This document shows, piece by piece, positions 7,921 to 14,120 of a stretch of 55,125 bases of DNA. A program made the translations under genes and the position numbers. The first letter of the stretch is position 1. Every line of letters begins with the position of its first letter. The stretch lies in IMG/VR virus record IMGVR_UViG_3300037189_000415, positions 1 to 55,125 of that record, one strand, 5' to 3'. The notes under the pieces were generated by a model. The model ran no database searches, had not been told where the DNA came from, and saw only the letters and a list, made by a program, of their open reading frames with translations. Source of the DNA: a virus.

Positions 7921-9306
7921 CTATGTCCACCCCACTGCCGATACGGTTTTGATCTCTCGCCTTTGAGCGAGCATCTGACCCCCACCGGTAGTAACGTGAA
8001 GCATGAGATATTGTAACGCCTCCGCAACGTGGGAGTGTTTATTTTTTTCTATGTCCATGTCACCCTTGGGTTTATACCTATAGCCGCCCATCATGGCAGC
8101 TTTCAGTTGTGTACAGCCGGGATCGACGATGAACGCTGGGTCGCCATCAACCTGACGCATCAGGTATTCGTCCACCGCGTTTACTCGCGCCGAAACATTA
8201 TTCGTCTTAGCCGGTATAACTCGCAGGTTTTCCGCCTTAATGATGTCCACAGCCGAACGCTCATCCGTCTGCGCCCGCTGAATACCCGCCGGATCAGTAA
8301 CCACCAATATGGGCGCACCGGGGAACCTTTCGTAAAGTAATGGCTTCAGGACGGTTCGGACGAATCGCTGTACACCCATGTCAAAACTGACCGCTTCCGC
8401 CAGAATGAGCGCCCGACCTCTGGCATCTTGTTGTCCGATGACAGCGGCGGGGGTAAGCCCCAAGTCCATCCCGATAACAATGGGTCGAACCCCATTGTCG
8501 ATATAGCGAAGTTTCTGTTTAGCCATATGGTAGTCCGGCCTGAAATACTTGTAGACCGGCATACCAGCCGAGGACAGTCCGTACTCGCCGTCGATGTAAA
8601 CGCGGACGTATTCTTCTGATCGACCCTGTGTATCGTAGTATCCGTCAGGTAAGTTCTCGACGTTTTCGGCGTAAACCGAACGACCCGAGGGTTGCTTGAA
8701 TACATCCCATCCATTGTCATTGGGCGATACTCCGTCCTTGGGATCGAGTCCTTCCATCTGATAGTACCACCAAGTATCCATGGTGGGTGGGTTAGTATCG
8801 CCCCACATACCGTGCCAAGTAGGGCCACCATCCTTCGCGGAAGGAAAGCGACCGATACGTTTGGACATCGCATCGACAATATCGGGGTGGATGTCCCGAC
8901 ACTCGTTGAACCAAGCGAATGTCAACTCCAAGGAGTTCAAGTTGGCTACGTCGTCCGCATCGTCTAGCGCACGGAACATAATCTCGCACTCGATGTCCCC
9001 CACTTTGAAGAAATAGGTCTTGGTTGTACGCATGTAATCGCCGCACTGCCCCGGTGGGAACCAATCCAAGAAGGTTTTGATCGTCGTATCCTGCAACTGA
9101 CGCGCAGTTTCACGCACAATCGCCGCCCGCGTCTTGCGAATCCCCTGCTGATTGGGTTTTTGCATGGACGCTCGGCGCACGATCTCGAACGAGGAGGTTA
9201 CGGACTTGCCGGAGCCAACCGGCCCCATCAGAACCCGCATCTTCTTGTTCGACTCCATGAACTTCGCCCCCGTGGGTGGGGGCGTGTAGTCAATATCGAG
9301 TGCCAT
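7921..9306 (-). CDS. terL: Terminase large subunit (461 aa)
   Basis: Walker A is GPVGSGKS at residues 28-35, and a Walker B-like segment ends FAWFNE at residues 130-135. The nuclease domain has Asp in VIGMDLGLT (about residue 281) and in LVVTDPAG (about 338), plus a C-terminal SHVAEALQY region that could supply the third acidic residue. This gives an ATPase plus RNase H-fold nuclease that cuts and translocates DNA into the head. The start MALDIDYTPP at 9306 overlaps the preceding stop by one base (TAATG), so translation is coupled. A 34-codon upstream extension lies inside the preceding gene and is not used. The stop is TAG. Confidence 0.92.
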   Translation of the reverse strand: MALDIDYTPPPTGAKFMESNKKMRVLMGPVGSGKSVTSSFEIVRRASMQKPNQQGIRKTRAAIVRETARQLQDTTIKTFLDWFPPGQCGDYMRTTKTYFFKVGDIECEIMFRALDDADDVANLNSLELTFAWFNECRDIHPDIVDAMSKRIGRFPSAKDGGPTWHGMWGDTNPPTMDTWWYYQMEGLDPKDGVSPNDNGWDVFKQPSGRSVYAENVENLPDGYYDTQGRSEEYVRVYIDGEYGLSSAGMPVYKYFRPDYHMAKQKLRYIDNGVRPIVIGMDLGLTPAAVIGQQDARGRALILAEAVSFDMGVQRFVRTVLKPLLYERFPGAPILVVTDPAGIQRAQTDERSAVDIIKAENLRVIPAKTNNVSARVNAVDEYLMRQVDGDPAFIVDPGCTQLKAAMMGGYRYKPKGDMDIEKNKHSHVAEALQYLMLHVTTGGGQMLAQRREIKTVSAVGWT

Positions 9307-9575
9307 TACGGACGATCCGGGAAAATACCCATGATGCAGATGATTTTGCTGGGCTGACCGATCTCCCAACCATGGACTTTCTTGCCATGCTCGTTTGTCG
9401 GACGCCAATCCGGCAGTTTGTAGTTGGTAACGCCGTCGCCGCCATACATCGTGCCGATAATGGCGAACAATGGGGTGTAATCCCGGATGTTTATGGTCTG
9501 TCCGTCACACGACGCCCAGTTTTTCGGGGCAAAGCTGCCCGCAAACTCTCGTACTTCGCCAATATAGCCTTCCAT
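9306..9575 (-). CDS. Tail-collar-domain-like (MdpB-type) small protein (89 aa)
   Basis: The sequence MEGYIGEVREFAGSFAPKNW, then SCDGQTINIRDYTPLFAIIG and TMYGGDGVTNYKLPDWR, matches the phage tail collar domain seen in microcystin-dependent-protein-like and fibre proteins. It is unusual to find such a domain, only 89 aa long, between the small and large terminase genes. RBS AGGAG precedes the ATG. The C-terminus (GKKVHGWEIGQPSKIICIMG) departs from the family. It may be a structural tail protein expressed with the terminase, or an unrelated protein that reuses the fold. Confidence 0.7.
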   Translation of the reverse strand: MEGYIGEVREFAGSFAPKNWASCDGQTINIRDYTPLFAIIGTMYGGDGVTNYKLPDWRPTNEHGKKVHGWEIGQPSKIICIMGIFPDRP

Positions 9576-9584
9576 GTCGCTCTC

Positions 9585-9785
9585 CTAGGTTAAAGGTTCC
9601 ACTAACATCACCACAAATTCACGCCCGCGCTTCTTGTGCTTGGTAATTTTCGTCTTAAAAGAAGCCCCCGCCTCGCGTAGCGCGGATGTAAAGTTGTTGT
9701 ACTCACTGGAGGTGGTGAAAACCGCAGCCCGAAAGCCCTCGTAGGACTGATTAAGCCTGTTGACTATGCTCAATGGCAGTGACAT
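9585..9785 (-). CDS. Hypothetical small protein overlapping terS (66 aa)
   Basis: The protein has a helical first half (MSLPLSIVNRLNQSYEGFRA) and a basic middle (KITKHKKRGREFVVMLVEPL), ending in a short strand. Its ATG overlaps the small terminase gene by 35 bases, with AGGTGATGG just upstream. The role is unknown. The position suggests help in packaging or DNA binding, but this is only context. Confidence 0.5.
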   Translation of the reverse strand: MSLPLSIVNRLNQSYEGFRAAVFTTSSEYNNFTSALREAGASFKTKITKHKKRGREFVVMLVEPLT

Positions 9786-10245
9786 CCATCACCTCACTCG
9801 TGTCTGCGGCCTCGATGACCTGCATCTCGTGGTTCTTACCGCCCAAGTTGATCGTAATTCTCACGCCACCACCGGCTCCCTCGTTCACTGGGTCGTTCTT
9901 TGGCTCCAAACCAGCCCACTTCACGGTCGATTTGATGAGGTCGGCCTTCACTGCGGCGCTTACACCGGGGTCGTGGATCAACATATAGGATGTTGTCAGG
10001 AGTTCTTCCGCCTGAGCACGGGCCTTCAAGCGGAATGTCAGCCCTTTTTCCTTGATCTCGGCTTGGTAGTGCTCCACTTTCTTCAGGAACACTGGGTCTT
10101 TGTTGTAGTCGAGGATGTCGGTGGCTGCAATTTTGTGGCGTGCGATTACCTCTTGCAGCGTTTCTCCGCTGCCCTCAAGCATGAGCGCTATATCAAACGC
10201 CAGCCTGTCTGACCATTTCGTTAAATTGAGAGGTAGTGTGTCCAT
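9751..10245 (-). CDS. terS: Terminase small subunit (164 aa from the second Met)
   Basis: The N-terminal part (MDTLPLNLTKWSDRLAFDIA) leads into a helix-turn-helix-like segment (ETLQEVIARHKIAATDILDY) for DNA recognition. A long helix and a segment YMLIHDPGVSAAVKADLIKS follow; these are common in small terminases that pair with this TerL type. An upstream ATG at 10266 would add seven residues but lies inside the promoter spacer. The start at 10245 falls about where transcription should begin, so the mRNA may be leaderless. No Shine-Dalgarno is visible. It precedes terL, with two small genes between them. Confidence 0.75.
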   Translation of the reverse strand: MDTLPLNLTKWSDRLAFDIALMLEGSGETLQEVIARHKIAATDILDYNKDPVFLKKVEHYQAEIKEKGLTFRLKARAQAEELLTTSYMLIHDPGVSAAVKADLIKSTVKWAGLEPKNDPVNEGAGGGVRITINLGGKNHEMQVIEAADTSEVMDVTAIEHSQQA

Positions 10246-10251
10246 GAGCCG

Positions 10252-10282
10252 ACTATAACACGGCATCTTACGGTGGTGTCAA
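10252..10282 (-). promoter_or_regulatory. Promoter for the terminase operon
   Basis: On the minus strand TTGACA (10282-10277) is followed by a 19-base spacer and TATAGT (10257-10252); TTATAG gives an 18-base spacer. Both boxes are close to sigma70 consensus. The expected start site falls at about 10246-10244, which is the likely terS ATG (10245). This gives a divergent arrangement with the early plus-strand promoter region. Confidence 0.6.
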
Positions 10283-10599
10283 TAGGGGGACTGTAGGTAG
10301 TCTGGAAATTCCGTAACTTTACACGTTCCTTTTTTTGGGTCTTGTTTTATGAGGTTTACTACACTAAGGGGGGCGTCCGAATCGCCAGTCCATGTACCCC
10401 CCTCTCGACCAGCCCGAACCGCTCGCCACGCCCGCGCCCGCGAACCGCATCGACCCCTCGCAAACCCTAGCATCGGCGGGCTACTTGACACTCTCGTCAA
10501 GTTCTGCGAGTCTAGAAGTGTCGATGCAAGACAGCACCGACAGAGCAGGCGAGTTGCCTAGCTCTCCTGTTCTTTGACAATTAGGCATGGAGAAGTGAA
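10283..10599. other. Divergent intergenic control region
   Basis: This is about 317 bases between the leftward terminase operon and the rightward early operon. Part of it (10368-10470) is GC-rich, unlike the surroundings, and holds an inverted repeat of GGGGGG (10368-10373) and CCCCCC (10397-10402). A TTGACA box lies at 10485-10490. Two overlapping open frames of 61 aa (plus) and 73 aa (minus) exist here but lack a ribosome binding site, so I do not call them genes. Confidence 0.5.
10485..10513 (+). promoter_or_regulatory. Promoter-like box upstream of first paralog (TTGACA-17-GAGTCT)
   Basis: TTGACA (10485-10490), a 17-base spacer and GAGTCT (10508-10513) lie about 90 bases upstream of the first early gene. 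The same TTGACA-17-GAGTCT arrangement, with matching bases just before and after it, is found upstream of the paralogous gene at 11768. GAGTCT is a poor -10 for sigma70, so either a different -10 is used or another factor is needed. Confidence 0.45.
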
Positions 10600-10902
10600 A
10601 TGACTAAAGTCATGGAACGTCCGACACACGTACGTGTCATCGTCGCCCCTAAAGCAGGGTACTTGAAACTTGAGGGCTGCGCTGCTGATGCCACTGGCAC
10701 AGTGTTCACCGTCGATCAACACAAGGAAGTTTACGCTTTCATGGTGAAGAAAGGCAAGGAACTGAAGCGCGAAGTCAAGGTTTGGATACAGACCCAAGGT
10801 GCTAAAACACCAGAAGTCAAGTTCAACAAGTACGACGGCACGCCATATATGGCGCTAGTCAGCGACGACAAGCCAAGCAAGAGCACGAAAGTGATCCTGT
10901 AA
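10600..10902 (+). CDS. Early protein, paralog A (100 aa, unknown family)
   Basis: The protein begins MTKVMERPTHVRVIVAPKAG and ends with KFNKYDGTPYMALVSDDKPS then KSTKVIL. It is basic, beta-rich at the start, and has a central Lys-rich helix (FMVKKGKELKREVKVW). It shares with the gene at 11768 the landmarks RPTHxxVIxxPKA, YAxMVxKGKELK, and FNKYDxxPYxALVS, so the two are clear paralogs. The ATG has the same leader, CATGGAGAAGTGAA, as its paralog. The first early gene from the control region and strong leader suggest abundant early expression. No function is known to me; nucleic-acid binding is a guess from composition. Confidence 0.75.
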   Translation: MTKVMERPTHVRVIVAPKAGYLKLEGCAADATGTVFTVDQHKEVYAFMVKKGKELKREVKVWIQTQGAKTPEVKFNKYDGTPYMALVSDDKPSKSTKVIL

Positions 10903-10917
10903 GGTAGCAAACCGGAA

Positions 10918-10945
10918 CCCTCCCGCGAAAGCGGGAGGGATTCTT
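10918..10945 (+). terminator. GAAA-loop hairpin after paralog A
   Basis: A perfect 9-bp stem (CCCTCCCGC/GCGGGAGGG) closes a GAAA tetraloop and is followed by ATTCTT. The T-run is weak, so it may be an attenuator or an RNA-stabilising hairpin. A second hairpin lies after the next gene. Confidence 0.6.
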
Positions 10946-10964
10946 AAACAACTAGGAGATTGAA

Positions 10965-11123
10965 ATGGATAAGATCATGGAACTCGCGTTTGCCATCATG
11001 GGAACAATACTGACCACAGTAGCACTGGCTAAGTTAGTACCCGAAGGAATGTGGCTCTATCTGGTAGCACTGGTAGTCGGCACACAGATGATAGCGATGG
11101 CGATACGGTCAGCGAGGAGTTAG
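10965..11123 (+). CDS. Small membrane protein (52 aa)
   Basis: The reading frame starts ATG at 10965 with AGGAG eight bases upstream and ends TAG at 11121-11123. The sequence is MDKIMELAFAIMGTILTTVA, then LAKLVPEGMWLYLVALVVG, then TQMIAMAIRSARS. It contains two hydrophobic segments (about residues 5-24 and 29-47), so it is probably a two-pass inner-membrane protein with a basic end. It lies between two hairpins, in the unit headed by paralog A. A role in host takeover or membrane change is possible but unknown. Confidence 0.65.
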   Translation: MDKIMELAFAIMGTILTTVALAKLVPEGMWLYLVALVVGTQMIAMAIRSARS

Positions 11124-11129
11124 TACTAG

Positions 11130-11153
11130 CCCGGCGAAAGCCGGGTTTTTTTT
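11130..11153 (+). terminator. Rho-independent terminator
   Basis: The stem CCCGGC/GCCGGG closes a GAAA tetraloop and is followed by eight T (11146-11153). It closes the short unit of paralog A and the 52-aa membrane protein, and separates it from the repeat-rich region. Confidence 0.85.
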
Positions 11154-11260
11154 GTCTTTGCTTTTCTCTTTTTATATATAACACCATACGTCGGGGGGCT
11201 GTACCACACTAATGCGGCATAACTAGACATAATGGGGGTGAAATGTGTAAGGTTGCGCAA

Positions 11261-11608
11261 CTATCTAACATTATTGCGGCATCATGCGAAGTAGATAGTA
11301 GATTTAGATAGCTTAACTTTACATCTGATGTGTCAAGTTTGTTGATATACCAAGGGAATCCAAGGCATCGTCTCTCTCTATCTATCTAACTATATAGAAT
11401 ATATAGATAAAAAGGGTACTGTTTGATTCCACATTGACCGATTCTGAATTTTAATTTTTGCGGACAATAAATTGTAGTATCACATCATTCCAAAAAAGTA
11501 GATAGTTTAGATAGTTGCCCCGAAACCCGCATGAATACTAGCTTTTTTCTATCTCGTAAACTTAGATAGTCTGACTATACTTGACACTCAACCTAGATAG
11601 TGCTATCT
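11261..11608. repeat. TAGATAG / CTATCTA repeat cluster
   Basis: Heptamer TAGATAG occurs at 11292-11298, 11305-11311, 11499-11505, 11508-11514, 11563-11569 and 11594-11600. The reverse complement CTATCTA occurs at 11261-11267, and twice overlapping in 11378-11388. CTATCT also lies at 11549-11554 and 11603-11608, and TAGATA at 11404-11409. The copies at 11595-11608 form a perfect inverted repeat AGATAG-TG-CTATCT, which overlaps a promoter-like box. Spacing is irregular, with two pairs close together (11292/11305 and 11499/11508). This suggests protein binding sites: an origin or a repressor array. Confidence 0.7.
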
Positions 11609-11609
11609 G
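11581..11609 (+). promoter_or_regulatory. Candidate promoter inside the repeat cluster
   Basis: TTGACA (11581-11586), a 17-base spacer and TATCTG (11604-11609) form a plausible sigma70 promoter. The inverted repeat AGATAG-TG-CTATCT (11595-11608) sits inside the spacer and -10, so a protein bound to the repeat would block it. This is inferred from sequence arrangement. Confidence 0.45.
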
Positions 11610-11664
11610 ATGCCGCCTTCTGATGGCTCATTAACCTTACAGTCTTACTTTGAAGTGTCGAAAC

Positions 11665-11693
11665 TTGACAGCCGAGCCGAAGTCGGCGAGTCT
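11665..11693 (+). promoter_or_regulatory. Promoter-like box upstream of second paralog (TTGACA-17-GAGTCT)
   Basis: TTGACA (11665-11670), a 17-base spacer and GAGTCT (11688-11693) repeat the arrangement at 10485-10513. The spacer contains a small hairpin (GCCGA/TCGGC), and GGGACTGTCCC follows. The match with the first copy is in the boxes and around GCGAGTCT. Confidence 0.45.
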
Positions 11694-11767
11694 GGGACTG
11701 TCCCGAAAGGGCAACCCGTAATGGCATAACAACCATTACTTTACATTAACTTTCATGGAGAATTGAA

Positions 11768-12088
11768 ATGAAAAAACAGCGTCCAACTCACATCAACGTC
11801 ATCTTGCGTCCTAAAGCAAACGATATTGCAATTGAGGGTGTATGGAACAGCGATGGTAGCCCATCATCTGACGGTAAGTTCAGCGTTGATGATGCCAAGG
11901 GTATCTATGCTTACATGGTTACCAAGGGTAAGGAACTCAAAAAGAAGTTGCATACATGGTCTCCCAAGGACAATGCAGGCAATGTTCCTATTGTCAAGTT
12001 TAACAAGTATGACAATGCACCTTACATTGCATTGGTCAGCAATACAGAAGCTAATCGCCAACCTTCATCGGTCAAGATTGTTCTGTAA
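11768..12088 (+). CDS. Early protein, paralog B (106 aa, unknown family)
   Basis: Begins MKKQRPTHINVILRPKANDI and ends FNKYDNAPYIALVSNTEANR followed by a basic end KIVL. It shares landmarks with the gene at 10600 (RPTHxxVIxxPKA, YAxMVxKGKELK, FNKYDxxPYxALVS), differing mainly by a short insertion near residues 25-35. The leader CATGGAGAATTGAA before the ATG is the same as in paralog A with two base changes. A strong terminator follows. Tandem duplication, with promoter and leader, is the simplest explanation. No function is known. Confidence 0.75.
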   Translation: MKKQRPTHINVILRPKANDIAIEGVWNSDGSPSSDGKFSVDDAKGIYAYMVTKGKELKKKLHTWSPKDNAGNVPIVKFNKYDNAPYIALVSNTEANRQPSSVKIVL

Positions 12089-12094
12089 TCCCTC

Positions 12095-12123
12095 GGGACG
12101 GTAGCAATACCGTCCCTTTTTTT
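12095..12123 (+). terminator. Rho-independent terminator between paralog B and the main early operon
   Basis: A 9-bp stem GGGACGGTA/TACCGTCCC closes a GCAA loop and is followed by seven T (12117-12123). Only 22 bases separate it from the next ATG and I see no promoter there, so the early operon downstream must be read through, antiterminated, or started from within paralog B. Confidence 0.85.
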
Positions 12124-12145
12124 CGTTTGTTCATGGAGATATGAA

Positions 12146-12391
12146 ATGACAAAACTATACATTGATGACACTACTGGTGCTTTACGCGTTCAATTTGACC
12201 TCGTTGATGAGATGCAATGGGAGGATAAAGCTGAGGCTGAGGGGTTGTTTGTCCCCTTGGAACTCGCCGGTCTTGAGGAGGACTCAGGACATAACCATGG
12301 CTATCATCATGGCAAGGGTAGCAACGGTAGCATCTACGAATACACCGAATGGTTCTATGACGGTGACGACTCTGCATTTAGCGTCGCATAA
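12146..12391 (+). CDS. Acidic hypothetical protein with His-rich segment (81 aa)
   Basis: The protein reads MTKLYIDDTTGALRVQFDLV at the start, has an acidic Glu-rich middle (EDKAEAEGLFVP), a His/Gly segment (GHNHGYHHGKG, residues ~48-58) that could bind metal, and a C-terminal acidic aromatic tail. The ATG has the conserved leader CATGGAGATATGAA. It lies directly after the terminator at the head of the main early operon. I do not recognise the family. The His segment may bind Zn or Ni. Confidence 0.65.
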   Translation: MTKLYIDDTTGALRVQFDLVDEMQWEDKAEAEGLFVPLELAGLEEDSGHNHGYHHGKGSNGSIYEYTEWFYDGDDSAFSVA

Positions 12392-12403
12392 GGAGTGTGC
12401 ATA

Positions 12404-12616
12404 ATGGAAGATTACCACTTACCAATATGCACCAACTGCTATGCAGTCAGGGTGGAACCACAGCGTAAGCATATGTCAAGACCAACATGTCTGGCATGTG
12501 GGGAGAAACTTGCCAAACAGCGTAAGTTTACGGTGGCATGTAACAACAAACAGGGCTATGAGTTGATTACTGATCCTGCCCAACTTAAACAACTTAATCC
12601 CAAGAGGACGACATGA
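12404..12616 (+). CDS. Zinc-ribbon-like small protein (70 aa)
   Basis: It starts MEDYHLPICTNCYAVRVEPQ, with AAGGAG eight bases before the ATG; an in-frame GTG nine bases upstream is less likely. Cys pairs CTNC (residues 9-12) and CLAC (about 29-32) make a four-Cys zinc ribbon. The rest is basic (KLAKQRKF). It may bind RNA or DNA. The stop overlaps the next ATG (ATGA). Confidence 0.7.
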   Translation: MEDYHLPICTNCYAVRVEPQRKHMSRPTCLACGEKLAKQRKFTVACNNKQGYELITDPAQLKQLNPKRTT

Positions 12617-12696
12617 AAGATTACAGCTTCGCAATTCTCGTGACTATGTTCTGCATAGTCATGATATTTTTTGCACTTCTGATGATGGGGGTGTGA
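12613..12696 (+). CDS. Very short single-pass membrane peptide (27 aa)
   Basis: The frame MKDYSFAILVTMFCIVMIFF then ALLMMGV starts at an ATG that overlaps the previous stop (ATGA) and ends in TGA at 12694-12696. Nearly the whole peptide is one hydrophobic helix. It is coupled to its neighbours and followed by another membrane protein one base later. Short membrane peptides in early phage operons may act on host membrane complexes, but the function here is unknown. Confidence 0.5.
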   Translation: MKDYSFAILVTMFCIVMIFFALLMMGV

Positions 12697-12697
12697 C

Positions 12698-12904
12698 ATG
12701 TTCCATAAACCTAGGCGATCATTGCCCAAAACATTTTCTGCTGTCTTTGCCTTCATGGCAGGTATGGCATTTGTAGGATTCCTTGCCGCTATGCTCATTG
12801 AGTGGGTGGCAGGATGTGGGGAGACCTATGTCGATTCCAAAGGGATACGGCATCGGTATGAGTGTGTGTTCTTAACTATACATAATGAAGGAGTAAAGAA
12901 ATGA
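12698..12904 (+). CDS. Small membrane protein (68 aa)
   Basis: A basic N-terminus (MFHKPRRSLPK) leads into one hydrophobic segment at about residues 13-38 (FSAVFAFMAGMAFVGFLAAM), followed by a soluble tail with two Cys (CGETY, YECVF). The orientation is probably N-in with the tail in the periplasm, where the Cys pair could form a disulfide. It overlaps the next gene by four bases (ATGA). Confidence 0.6.
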   Translation: MFHKPRRSLPKTFSAVFAFMAGMAFVGFLAAMLIEWVAGCGETYVDSKGIRHRYECVFLTIHNEGVKK

Positions 12905-13086
12905 AACGTCTGTTCACGCTACGGCATGGCAGGGGTGGAGCTATGGTGCATGTCCTTACATCGGATAACCGCATCGAACCTGTCCACTTCGGCAACAAGA
13001 TGGTAGCCAAGCAAGCCCGTGATAGCGGCAATGGCTTGGTGGTATCCAAAGGTTATGACCATAAACTTTACAAAGGAGATAGATAA
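12901..13086 (+). CDS. Basic hypothetical protein (61 aa)
   Basis: It reads MKRLFTLRHGRGGAMVHVLT and then DNRIEPVHFGNKMVAKQARD. It is basic and probably a small beta-alpha protein. It overlaps its neighbours by four bases upstream (ATGA) and one base downstream (TAATG), so it is tightly coupled to the MoxR-like ATPase gene. I know no function. Confidence 0.55.
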   Translation: MKRLFTLRHGRGGAMVHVLTSDNRIEPVHFGNKMVAKQARDSGNGLVVSKGYDHKLYKGDR

Positions 13087-14072
13087 TGCGAGCCGCAACA
13101 CTTAAAACAACCATCAAGTCCCTGTTCCCCATACAGCGTACTATCTGCATCGAAGGCAGTCCGGGGGGTGGTAAGACAACCATCGTCCATGAAGTTGCCA
13201 AGGAGATGGATGTACCCTGCATCGAACGGCATATGCCTACCATGTTGGTCGAGGACTTCGGCATCCTGTTCCCTGATGGTTCCGATCAACTGAAATACAA
13301 GTTGCCTGATTGGTTCCCTATCAAGGGTAAAGCCCCTGAGCGTGGCATCTTGCTGTTCGATGATCGTAACCAAGCCAATGCCGATTTGCAAAAGGTGCTT
13401 GCCAACATATGCCAAGCCCGAACATTACACGGCACACCAATGCCTGATGGGTGGATGGTTATCTCAACAGGTAACCGTCAGACTGACAGAGCAGGTGCTA
13501 ATCGTGTCCTTGGTCATTTGCGTAATCGTGAGACAGTCTATGAACTTGACACACACCTTGATGACTGGACATCATGGGCTATTGACAACGGTGTCAAGCC
13601 TGAGGTTGTAGCGTTCATTCGCTTTCGTCCCAACTTGTTGCATGACTATGACCCACAGCGTGACCAGAACGCTACACCTCGTTCATGGGTTGAGGGTGTA
13701 TCAGATGTACTTGGTACTGTCCCTGCCGAGGCTGAGTATGAGTCATTCAAGGGTGCTGTAGGTGAAGGTGCTGCTGCTGAGTTCGTTGGGTTCGTAAAGA
13801 TATTCCGTACTTTGCCCAACCCTGACGCTATCCTGCTCAATCCAACCACGAGTGATGTACCCAAAGACCCTGCAACGCTGTATGCCCTGAGTGGTGCATT
13901 GGCTGATCGTGCTACTGAATCCAACATGGAACGAGTATGTACCTATGCAGAGCGTATGGGTGGTGACTTCTCAGTACTGACCGTCTCATATGCCGCTCGT
14001 AAGAAACCTGAGTTGACCAACACGCAAGCATTTACGAAGTGGTCGTTGGCACATCAGGACATCCTGTTTTAA
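13086..14072 (+). CDS. MoxR-type AAA+ ATPase (328 aa)
   Basis: Walker A GSPGGGKT is at residues 24-31, a Walker B-like ILLFDD at 88-93 (Asp-Asp where many have Asp-Glu), a sensor-1 Asn-Arg in VISTGNR near 125-131, and an arginine-rich RVLGHLRNR region that could supply the sensor-2 or finger Arg. The pattern EDFGILFPD (about 56-64) resembles MoxR/AAA_5 loops. These ATPases usually act as chaperones with a VWA partner; here the VWA-zincin partner is two genes downstream. It is translationally coupled to the preceding gene (TAATG) and followed by a small hairpin. Confidence 0.85.
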   Translation: MRAATLKTTIKSLFPIQRTICIEGSPGGGKTTIVHEVAKEMDVPCIERHMPTMLVEDFGILFPDGSDQLKYKLPDWFPIKGKAPERGILLFDDRNQANADLQKVLANICQARTLHGTPMPDGWMVISTGNRQTDRAGANRVLGHLRNRETVYELDTHLDDWTSWAIDNGVKPEVVAFIRFRPNLLHDYDPQRDQNATPRSWVEGVSDVLGTVPAEAEYESFKGAVGEGAAAEFVGFVKIFRTLPNPDAILLNPTTSDVPKDPATLYALSGALADRATESNMERVCTYAERMGGDFSVLTVSYAARKKPELTNTQAFTKWSLAHQDILF

Positions 14073-14077
14073 CCACC

Positions 14078-14094
14078 GAGGGGCAATGCCCCTC
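14078..14094 (+). terminator. Small hairpin between ATPase gene and the 282-aa gene
   Basis: The stem GAGGGGC/GCCCCTC closes an AAT loop just after the ATPase stop codon. No T-run follows, so it probably affects mRNA stability or processing more than termination. Confidence 0.45.
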
Positions 14095-14120
14095 ATTCAA
14101 CAACATCATGGAGAAATGAA

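Larger units (their letters stand above)
11154..11767. other. Non-coding stretch of about 610 bases
   Basis: I see no gene in this stretch. It is AT-rich and holds the TAGATAG/CTATCTA repeat cluster (11261-11608), two promoter-like boxes (11581-11609 and 11665-11693), two small G/C hairpins at about 11669-11715, and the leader of the paralog gene. It is the best candidate for a replication origin or operator array in the window. Confidence 0.6.

Noticed and set aside
9307-9408. A longer N-terminus of 34 residues for TerL
   Set aside because: It lies inside the tail-collar-like gene and lacks family similarity; the ATG at 9306 overlaps the stop as TAATG.
10279-10500. A 73-aa frame on the minus strand upstream of terS
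   Set aside because: It has no ribosome binding site, covers the terS promoter, and begins in a GC-rich stretch that makes long frames likely by chance.
10392-10577. A 61-aa frame on the plus strand in the divergent region
   Set aside because: No ribosome binding site is seen, it covers the promoter-like box, and its composition (Ser, Pro, Ala) does not resemble the neighbouring genes.
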